Assembly: GCF_035920365.1 (NCBI RefSeq)
Contig: NZ_CP109150.1
Span: forward strand, 868,001-932,000
Reading direction: 5' to 3'
DNA: 64,000 bases
DNA from: Micromonospora sp. NBC_01740
GTDB taxonomy: Bacteria; Actinomycetota; Actinomycetes; Mycobacteriales; Micromonosporaceae
Part shown: in pieces, positions 58,100-64,000 of the stretch
Layout: every line of letters begins with the position of its first letter
Position numbering within the stretch: the stretch's first letter is position 1
Notes under the pieces: generated by a model
Databases searched by the model: none
Seen by the model: only the letters and a program-made list of their open reading frames with translations
What the model was told of the DNA's origin: nothing
Made by a program: the position numbers and the translations under genes

Positions 58100-58726
58100 T
58101 CAGGACTCCTTGACCGCGATGGTCTCGACGGTGTTGGCCACGTGCTCGAAGGCGTCGCAGGCGGCCTCCAGCTCGTCGGCGACCTCCTTCATCTTCAGCA
58201 CGGTCAGCGCGTCGTACTCGCCGGAGAAGAGGCGGACCAGCAGCATCCGGTACACCTGGTCGCCGTCGTTCTCCAGCCGGTTGCACTCGATCCAGTAGTC
58301 CTCGAGATCCTTCATCGACTTCAGGCGCGGCATCGCGTCGGCCGTCAGCTTCGCCTGCGCGTCCAGGACGTTGACCATCTCGTGCATCTCGCGGGGCAGC
58401 GAGGGGAGCTTGGTCAGGCCGTAGAGGTAGAGCAGGTTGCCGACCGCTTCGAGGTGGTCCATCACGTCGTCGAGCAGCGACCCGAGCCGGTAGATGTCCT
58501 CCCGGTCGAACGGCGTGATGAAGGTTGAGTTGATCTTCTTGTACAGCTCGTGGGTGATCTGGTCGCTGTCGTGCTCCACCTCGGTGAGCCGCTCGCTGAC
58601 CGACTGCACCTCCACCCCGGGCAGGGCCAGCTCGTTGAGCAACTCGGTGCCCTTCACCAGGTTCTGCGCGGCCCTGGTGAAGAGCTCGTAGAAGGCGCCC
58701 TCGTTCGGGCGGAAGGAAAACTTCAC
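58100..58726 (-). CDS. DUF47 PhoU-like Pit accessory protein
   Basis: A 208-residue, all-helical PhoU-like protein: VKFSFRPNEGAFYELFTRAAQ at the start, DSDQITHELYKKINSTFITP and FDREDIYRLGSLLDDVMDHLE (PFDREDI is the family signature). It regulates the Pit transporter. The GTG start at 58726 has GAGG upstream; a longer frame upstream is not supported. A PHO box lies about 115 bases before it. Confidence 0.9.
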   Translation of the reverse strand: MKFSFRPNEGAFYELFTRAAQNLVKGTELLNELALPGVEVQSVSERLTEVEHDSDQITHELYKKINSTFITPFDREDIYRLGSLLDDVMDHLEAVGNLLYLYGLTKLPSLPREMHEMVNVLDAQAKLTADAMPRLKSMKDLEDYWIECNRLENDGDQVYRMLLVRLFSGEYDALTVLKMKEVADELEAACDAFEHVANTVETIAVKES

Positions 58727-58841
58727 AGCACGGACCTCGTCGTGTCGGTGGAAGGGTGGCGGTCGCCCGGAGGGTGCCCGCCTGGGAATGCTAGAAAACG
58801 ACGGAACCGGGAATCGCGCGGCCTCCCCCAGGTCAGGCCAC

Positions 58842-58874
58842 ATTCACCGGTCGTTCACCTGCTGTTCACCTACG
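58842..58874 (+). promoter_or_regulatory. Triple PHO box near the pit operon
   Basis: Three consecutive 11-base repeats, ATTCACCGGTC, GTTCACCTGCT and GTTCACCTACG, match the PhoP consensus better than the pstS box. They read on the plus strand, while the pit operon (from 58726) and the ppk2 gene read leftward, and the last repeat overlaps the ppk2 stop codon. Confidence 0.75.
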
Positions 58875-59802
58875 CCGTTCTCTCCGATCCCAGCAGCCGC
58901 TCCCGTTCGCGCCGGACGTCGAAACCGGCAGGCGGATACCCGAGATCGAGGGTGTCGAACGTCTCGCGGAGCAGGTGCGCGACGGCCCAGTCGCGGTACC
59001 ACTTGCGGTCCGCCGGCACCACGTACCAGGGCGCGGCGTCCGTGCCGCACCGGCCCAGGGCCTCGGCGTACGCGGCCTGGTAGTCGTCCCAGCGGGCGCG
59101 GGCGTCGACGTCCGAGGGGTCGTACTTCCAGTGCTTGCGCGGCTCGTCCAGCCGCTCCAGCAGCCGCCGGCCCTGCTCGGCGTACGAGATGTGCAGGAAC
59201 ACCTTCACCAGGGCCACCCCGGCCTCGGCCTGCTCCCGCTCGAACGCGTTGATCTCGTCGTACCGGGCCTGCCAGATCGACTCGGGCACCAGCGACTCGA
59301 CCCGCGCCACGAGCACGTCCTCGTAGTGCGAGCGGTTGAAGACCCCGACGTACCCGGGCGGCGGCAGCGCCCGCCGGATCCGCCACAGGAAGTCGTGCCG
59401 CAACTCCTCGGGAGTGGGCGGGCCGAACGAGCGGAGGTGCAGGCCCAGCGGGTTCATCGCGCCGGCTACCCGCTTGACGGTGCCGTCCTTGCCCCCGCTG
59501 TCCATCGCCTGGAGCACCAGCAGCACCCGGCGCCCACCCGCCCCACCGGCCGCCGCGTCGGACCCGCCCGCACCGGCGGCCGCGCCGGCGGGTCGAGCCG
59601 CCGACTGCCGGGCCTTGGCCTCGGCGAAGAGCATCTCCTGCTGGCTGCCCAGTTCCGCGCCGATCAGCGTGAGCTGGCCACGGGCCCACTCCTTGCGCTG
59701 CGGGCCGGTCACCTCCCGCCCCGGCAGCCCGGGCGTCGACCGGGGATCGACCGCCCCGAGATCGACCGCCCCGCCGGGCGCCACCCGGAGCAGCTCCCGC
59801 AT
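58870..59802 (-). CDS. ppk2: PPK2-family polyphosphate kinase
   Basis: A 310-residue kinase. Walker A is LVLQAMDSGGKDGTVKR near residue 100, followed by FGPPTPEELRHDFLWRI and VFNRSHYEDVLVARVE (the PPK2 lid/Walker B region). WYVVPADRKWYRDWAVAHLL is characteristic. It moves phosphate between polyphosphate and nucleotides. ATG 59802 has GGAGGG upstream and is preferred over an open upstream extension of 33 codons. The proline/glycine/alanine-rich stretch at 65-90 is probably a loop. Confidence 0.9.
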   Translation of the reverse strand: MRELLRVAPGGAVDLGAVDPRSTPGLPGREVTGPQRKEWARGQLTLIGAELGSQQEMLFAEAKARQSAARPAGAAAGAGGSDAAAGGAGGRRVLLVLQAMDSGGKDGTVKRVAGAMNPLGLHLRSFGPPTPEELRHDFLWRIRRALPPPGYVGVFNRSHYEDVLVARVESLVPESIWQARYDEINAFEREQAEAGVALVKVFLHISYAEQGRRLLERLDEPRKHWKYDPSDVDARARWDDYQAAYAEALGRCGTDAAPWYVVPADRKWYRDWAVAHLLRETFDTLDLGYPPAGFDVRRERERLLGSERTA

Positions 59803-60109
59803 CGTCCCTCCGACCGGCCCCACGACGACGTCGGCCCGGCCCACGGCATCGCGGCCCACGCCGCTCCCCTCGACCCCTCGCATCACCGGATCATCACCCA
59901 CATCCGCCCCACCCGCCCGCCAACCCCGACCCCGGCCCGCGCCATGAGCCGCCGATCATGCACTTGTGGCGGGCGGAATCGCCTGCTTGGTCCGTTACGC
60001 GGGGCACCACGACTGCATGATCGACGGCGGTCTTGGGGGTGTGGGGGGCGGGGCGGGAGAATCGCGGGCGGGCGGGGCGGTACGCGTCCCGCAGTGGAGC
60101 GGGGGCAGC

Positions 60110-61075
60110 GTGCGGGAGATGGTGGCGGAGTTCGAGGCCGAGCGGGGGCGGCTGCTGGGGGTGGCGCACCGGATGCTGGGCAGCCGCAGCGAGGCCGAGG
60201 ACGCCGTGCAGGAGACCTGGCTGCGGTACGCCGCCGCGCTCGCCGACCCGGCGGCCCGCGCCGAGATCCGGCACCTCGGCGCCTGGCTGACCACCACCTG
60301 CGCCCGGATCTGCCTGGACGTGCTCCGCTCGGCGCGGGTACGGCGGGAGGCGTACCCCGGCCAGTGGCTGCCGGAGCCGGTGGTGACGCCGCTCGACCAG
60401 GGCCCGCGCCCCGACGGCTTCGCGCCCGACCCCGCGGAGCGGGCGGTCCGCGCCGATCAGGTCGGCACCGCCCTGCTGGTGGTGCTGGAACGCCTGGCGC
60501 CGGAGCAGCGGGTGGCCTTCGTGCTGCACGACGTCTTCGCCGTGCCGTTCGCCCAGATCGCCGAGGTGCTCGGTACGACCGACGCCGCCGCCCGCCAGCT
60601 CGCCTCCCGGGCCCGCCGGGCGGTGCACGCGCCCGACGCGCCCCGGCACACCGCCGACGCGGTCGAGCAGCGTCACGTGCTCGCCGCCTTCGTGACCGCC
60701 GTCGAGTCGGGCGACCTTGCCGCGCTGGTACGGGTGCTCGCCCCGGACGTGGTCGCCGTCGGCGACAGCGGCGGCCACTTCCCGGCGGCCCGGCGGCCGG
60801 TGCTCGGGGCCGACGCGGTGGCCCGCTTCCTCCTGGGCCTGTTCGGACGTGCCGGGCGCTACGGCGGGACGCTGCGCTCCCGTCGGGTGCTCGTCGACGG
60901 CGTCGAGGGCCTGCACCTGGAGACCCGGCACTCGGACGGGCGACCGCTGCGGGTGGTGGCCGCCCTCACGGTGGACGAGGGCCGGGTGACCGGGGTCTTC
61001 CACCAGCTGAATCCGGAGAAGCTGGGCGACCTGCCGCCGCTGGCGGAGGAGGACGGCTGGCCGCCGCGCTGGTGA
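60110..61075 (+). CDS. ECF sigma factor with SnoaL-like domain (ECF41/SigJ type)
   Basis: A 321-residue sigma factor. Region 2 has LLGVAHRMLGSRSEAEDAVQ and WLRYAAAL, region 4 has LAPEQRVAFVLHDVFAVPFA and EVLGTTDAAARQLASRAR. The C-terminal SnoaL-like domain carries the DSGGH(F)PAARRPV segment, like the ECF41 DGGGK linker, and ends FHQLNPEKL (NPDKL motif), both used to control activity in place of an anti-sigma factor. GTG 60110 is chosen; ATG 60119 is an alternative. No typical ECF41 target gene lies next to it. Confidence 0.88.
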   Translation: MREMVAEFEAERGRLLGVAHRMLGSRSEAEDAVQETWLRYAAALADPAARAEIRHLGAWLTTTCARICLDVLRSARVRREAYPGQWLPEPVVTPLDQGPRPDGFAPDPAERAVRADQVGTALLVVLERLAPEQRVAFVLHDVFAVPFAQIAEVLGTTDAAARQLASRARRAVHAPDAPRHTADAVEQRHVLAAFVTAVESGDLAALVRVLAPDVVAVGDSGGHFPAARRPVLGADAVARFLLGLFGRAGRYGGTLRSRRVLVDGVEGLHLETRHSDGRPLRVVAALTVDEGRVTGVFHQLNPEKLGDLPPLAEEDGWPPRW

Positions 61076-61100
61076 CGGCCCGGGGGCCGGTGCCGGCGGG

Positions 61101-61607
61101 TCAGACCACCAGGGCCAGCCACTTCCGGTACGACGTGGCGAACGGCTCGGTGCCGTCGCCCAGTGCCCCGAGCAGCCACCGGGCCGCCGCCTCAGCCTGC
61201 GCCACCACGTCGTCCGGGTAGCCGAAGCGGGCCCGGTGCTCGGCGAACTCGTCCTCGTCGCGCAGCTCCACCAGGCCGGTGGTCCGGCGGCGCACCACGT
61301 CGAGGTCGAGGTCGATGAGGTGGACGGTGTCGTCGTTCTCCCAGCGGGCCGGGCTGGCGATGTCGCAGTAGACCTCGCTGGTCCGTGGCGGCGGGTTGAA
61401 CATGCCGGTCCACCAGGCGTGGTGCGGCACCAGGAGGACGAACGGGATCTGCTCCACCGACGGGCGACCGTGGTAGACGGACTTCGTGCCCTCGGTCACG
61501 CCGAGCCAGACGCCGAGCTCGTCCTCGGCCAGCCGGCGGGCCGGGTAGTCGCGGTGGGCGCTGCCGTCGTACTTGCGGTAGATCACGCGGACCACGTCGC
61601 TCGGCAT
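61101..61607 (-). CDS. DUF402 protein
   Basis: A 168-residue protein of the DUF402/FomD-like group. RVIYRKYDGSAHRDYPAR, GVWLGVTEGTKSVYHGRP and YCDIASPARWENDDTVHLIDLDLDVVR (shown in parts; the metal site uses the Asp residues of DIASP and DLDLD) are visible. The family includes nucleotide-phosphate hydrolases. TAGGGT lies 7 bases before the ATG at 61607, which argues against the GTG three codons earlier. Confidence 0.85.
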   Translation of the reverse strand: MPSDVVRVIYRKYDGSAHRDYPARRLAEDELGVWLGVTEGTKSVYHGRPSVEQIPFVLLVPHHAWWTGMFNPPPRTSEVYCDIASPARWENDDTVHLIDLDLDVVRRRTTGLVELRDEDEFAEHRARFGYPDDVVAQAEAAARWLLGALGDGTEPFATSYRKWLALVV

Positions 61608-61744
61608 GAGTCGCACCCTAACCGATACCGCCCATCCGTCGCCGCACGGAAGTAACCGGACGCGGTCGGTGGGAGACCGTACCGTGACGACGCCACGCCC
61701 GGATCGGCGCGGCCGGTGTCGGGGACGGCGGGTACCGTCGCACG

Positions 61745-63913
61745 GTGACTCCGCGCCTCGCCACCGGTTCCGCCGCCCCCTCGCCCCGCACCGGAGGCCG
61801 GCGACGGGGCACCCGGCCGAGCGGGGTGGAGCTGCTCGCCGCCGCGGTCGGCGCGGTGCCGGGCGGGGCGGCGCGTCCCGGCCAGCAGCAGATGGCGACC
61901 GCCATCGAGGAGTGCGTGCAGGCGCGGGAGCACCTGCTGGTGCAGGCCGGCACGGGCACCGGCAAGTCGCTGGCCTACCTGACGCCCGCGCTGACCGTGG
62001 ACGGGCCGGTGGTGGTCTCCACGGCCACCCTGGCGTTGCAGTCCCAGCTGGTCGACCACGACCTGCCCCGGCTCGCCGACGCCGTGGAGCCGGTGCTCGG
62101 CCGGCGGCCCACCTTCGCGGTGCTGAAGGGGCGGCACCACTACCTCTGCCTGGCCCGGCTGGACAACTCCACAGAGGACGAACCGGAGGACACCCTCTTC
62201 GACGCCCCGGCGGCGCGCCCCGGCGGCGGCACGAAGTGGCTCGGCGAGGCGGGTCGGCTCGGCAAGCAGGTGCAGCGGCTGCGCGACTGGGCGGAGAAGA
62301 CCGACACCGGCGACCGGGACGAGCTGGACCCGGGCGTCGACGACCAGGCCTGGCGGCTGGTCTCCATGCCGGCCCGGGAGTGCGTCGGCGCGTCCCGCTG
62401 CCCGTTCGGCGCGGAGTGCTTCGCCGAGGCGTCCCGGGCCCGCGCCCGGGAGGCCGACATCGTGGTCACCAACCACAGCCTGCTCGCGGTGGACATGCTG
62501 GCCGGCCGGCACATCGTGCCGCCGCACAAGCTGCTCATCGTCGACGAGGCGCACGAGCTGGCCGACCGGGTCTCCTCCGCCGCGCAGGCCGAGCTGGTGC
62601 CGGAGCTGATCGACCGCTCCGCGAAGCGGGCCCGCCCGCTGCTGCGGCCGGACGTCGCCGAGTCGCTGACCGCGGCCGGCGACGCGCTGGCCGTCGGGCT
62701 GGCCGAGGCGCCGGCCGGGCGGATCACCTCGGGGCTGCCGTCGCCGCTGCGCGAGGCGTGCACCCTGCTCGACGCGGCCACCCGGGCGGCCCTCGACGCG
62801 ATCGGCGACGTCAAGTCCGACGACCCGGACCCGGTGCGCAAGCAGCAGGCCAAGGCCGTGCTCGACGAGCTCTCCGCCACCGCGCAGCGGCTGCTGGAGG
62901 AGGCCGACCACGACGTGGCCTGGGTGGAGAAGAACGACAACACCGGTCGCCGGGCGCTGGTGGTCGCGCCGCTCTCGGTCGCCGGCACGCTCGCCACCCA
63001 CCTCTACGAGGAGCGCACGGTCGTCGCCACCTCGGCGACGCTGACGCTGGGCGGCCGGTTCGACACGGTGGCCCGGGCGCTGGGCCTGGAGGCGCCCCCG
63101 GCCGACCCGCCGTCACCGGCCGCCGCCGCCATGGCCACCCGGTCGGCCGGGCGCACCGGCGGCACCGGGCCGGCGGAGGGCAGCGGAGCGACCGGGGGCG
63201 GTGCGGCGACCGGCACGGCGGGGGCGCCGGCCACCTCGGGGCCGGGCTGGCGTTCCCTCGACGTCGGCTCGCCGTTCGACTACCCCCGGCAGGGCATCCT
63301 GTACGTCGCCGCGCACCTGCCCCGGCCCAGCGTCTCCGGGCTGCCCGACGCGGCCGGCGAGGAGCTGCTCGAGCTGGTCACCGCGCTCGGCGGGCGTACC
63401 CTCGGCCTCTTCTCCTCCCGGCGGGCCGCGCAGCAGGCGGCGGAGCTGCTGCGCGCGCGGACCGACCTGCCGGTCCTTCTTCAGGGCGAGGAGGCGCTGC
63501 CGCTGCTGGTACGCCGGTTCCGGGAGGAGAAGTCCAGCTGCCTGTTCGGGGTGATGTCGCTCTGGCAGGGCGTCGACGTGCCGGGCGACGCCTGCCAGCT
63601 GGTGGTCATCGACCGGCTGCCCTTCCCCCGGCCGGACGAGCCGCTGGCGGCGGCGCGGGCCGCGGCGGTGGACGCCGGCGGGGGGTCGGGTTTCGCGGCG
63701 GTCAGCGTGCCGATCGCCGCGATCCGGCTGGCCCAGGGGGTGGGGCGGCTGATCCGGTCGACGGGCGACAAGGGCGTGGTGGCGGTCCTCGACTCGCGCC
63801 TGGAGACGGCCCGGGGCTACGGGCCGTTCCTGCGCCGGTCGCTGCCGCCGTTCTGGTACACCACCCGGCCGGAGGTCGCCCGGGGCGCCCTCGACCGCCT
63901 CGCCAAGGTCTGA
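61745..63913 (+). CDS. DinG/XPD-like iron-sulfur DNA helicase
   Basis: A 722-residue superfamily 2 helicase. Walker A is VQAGTGTGKSLAYL near residue 65, the DEAH box LLIVDEAHELADR near 275, and four cysteines (YLCLARL, ECVGASRCPFGAECF) fit the 4Fe-4S domain. Later motifs are VVATSATLTLGGRF, LGLFSSRRAAQQA and IRLAQGVGRLIRS (motif VI). Residues 440-495 are a Gly/Ala/Thr-rich insert. It unwinds DNA during repair. TACCGT lies 6 bases before the GTG, so it is probably leaderless. Confidence 0.92.
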   Translation: MTPRLATGSAAPSPRTGGRRRGTRPSGVELLAAAVGAVPGGAARPGQQQMATAIEECVQAREHLLVQAGTGTGKSLAYLTPALTVDGPVVVSTATLALQSQLVDHDLPRLADAVEPVLGRRPTFAVLKGRHHYLCLARLDNSTEDEPEDTLFDAPAARPGGGTKWLGEAGRLGKQVQRLRDWAEKTDTGDRDELDPGVDDQAWRLVSMPARECVGASRCPFGAECFAEASRARAREADIVVTNHSLLAVDMLAGRHIVPPHKLLIVDEAHELADRVSSAAQAELVPELIDRSAKRARPLLRPDVAESLTAAGDALAVGLAEAPAGRITSGLPSPLREACTLLDAATRAALDAIGDVKSDDPDPVRKQQAKAVLDELSATAQRLLEEADHDVAWVEKNDNTGRRALVVAPLSVAGTLATHLYEERTVVATSATLTLGGRFDTVARALGLEAPPADPPSPAAAAMATRSAGRTGGTGPAEGSGATGGGAATGTAGAPATSGPGWRSLDVGSPFDYPRQGILYVAAHLPRPSVSGLPDAAGEELLELVTALGGRTLGLFSSRRAAQQAAELLRARTDLPVLLQGEEALPLLVRRFREEKSSCLFGVMSLWQGVDVPGDACQLVVIDRLPFPRPDEPLAAARAAAVDAGGGSGFAAVSVPIAAIRLAQGVGRLIRSTGDKGVVAVLDSRLETARGYGPFLRRSLPPFWYTTRPEVARGALDRLAKV

Positions 63914-63917
63914 CCCG

Positions 63918-64000
63918 TCAGGGCGCCTGGGAGGCGACGACCACGGCGTCGGGCGGGGTGTCCGGAACGGTGCGGGCGGCGAGCCGGCGGACGGCCGTGT
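63918..64000 (-). CDS. C-terminal end of a leftward gene, partial
   Basis: Twenty-six codons ending in VVVASQAP and a TGA, convergent with the helicase gene 4 bases away. Third-position GC is high, so this is likely the true 3' end of a gene starting outside the window. There is too little to identify. Confidence 0.55.
   Translation of the reverse strand, partial: TAVRRLAARTVPDTPPDAVVVASQAP

Noticed and set aside
58975..61221. A 748-codon plus-strand frame
   Set aside because: It runs antisense to the ppk2 gene and in the wrong frame of the sigma factor; no domain is visible.
1..64000. rRNA or tRNA genes
   Set aside because: No conserved rRNA segments and no GGTTCGAATC-like T-arms were seen on either strand by eye; a covariance search would be needed for certainty.

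Overview
The window is high-GC DNA from an actinomycete, most likely Micromonospora or a close relative. The evidence is the very high third-position GC, the frequent GTG starts, a WhiB protein, a mycothiol synthase (mshD), a GlnR-type orphan regulator, actinobacterial PHO boxes and many probably leaderless messages. The genus is an inference from style and gene content.

Positions 1 to about 28,290 are the right-hand part of an integrated siphovirus-type prophage. Apart from the repressor, every phage gene reads leftward. Read right to left along transcription: a serine integrase at the chromosome junction; an immunity region with a rightward HTH repressor facing a leftward early promoter covered by two near-identical palindromic operators; about twenty small, overlapping early genes; a WhiB-like protein with an added zinc motif; a RecE-like exonuclease and RecT-like annealing protein; a replisome organiser and DnaC-like helicase loader; a PD-(D/E)XK nuclease; a queuosine-precursor transporter (YhhQ/QPTR) coupled to a DpdA-like DNA transglycosylase; a DNA methyltransferase and a tyrosine recombinase. 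After a terminator come the HNH endonuclease, both terminase subunits, DUF935-type portal, ClpP-like protease/scaffold, decoration protein, major capsid, head-tail connectors, major tail protein, frameshifted tail chaperones and the tape measure gene, which runs off the left edge. The distal tail and lysis genes and the left attachment site are outside the window.

The prophage sits inside a chromosomal alaX gene (alanyl-tRNA editing protein). Only its first 137 codons remain on the right side (28283-28696).

From 28.7 kb to the right edge is ordinary chromosome, resembling the conserved actinobacterial glnR-mshD-pst neighbourhood. It holds an HTH regulator with an HBHA-like protein, a sulfotransferase, an asparaginase, a BKACE enzyme, ygfZ with a Fur regulator, a glycogen debranching-type enzyme, a sulfurtransferase (sseA) preceded by a cysteine-rich leader peptide and hairpins, glnR, a polysaccharide deacetylase, mshD, and a phosphate block. 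The phosphate block comprises pstSCAB with a PHO box, pit with its DUF47 partner, a second PHO box and a PPK2 kinase. An ECF41-type sigma factor and a DinG/XPD-like helicase follow.

The most notable points are the phage 7-deazaguanine DNA-modification pair, the operator pair of the immunity region, the disrupted alaX, the sulfur-linked leader peptide, and a duplicated repeat element inserted exactly at the pstC/pstA stop-start junction. No tRNA, rRNA or CRISPR array was seen.
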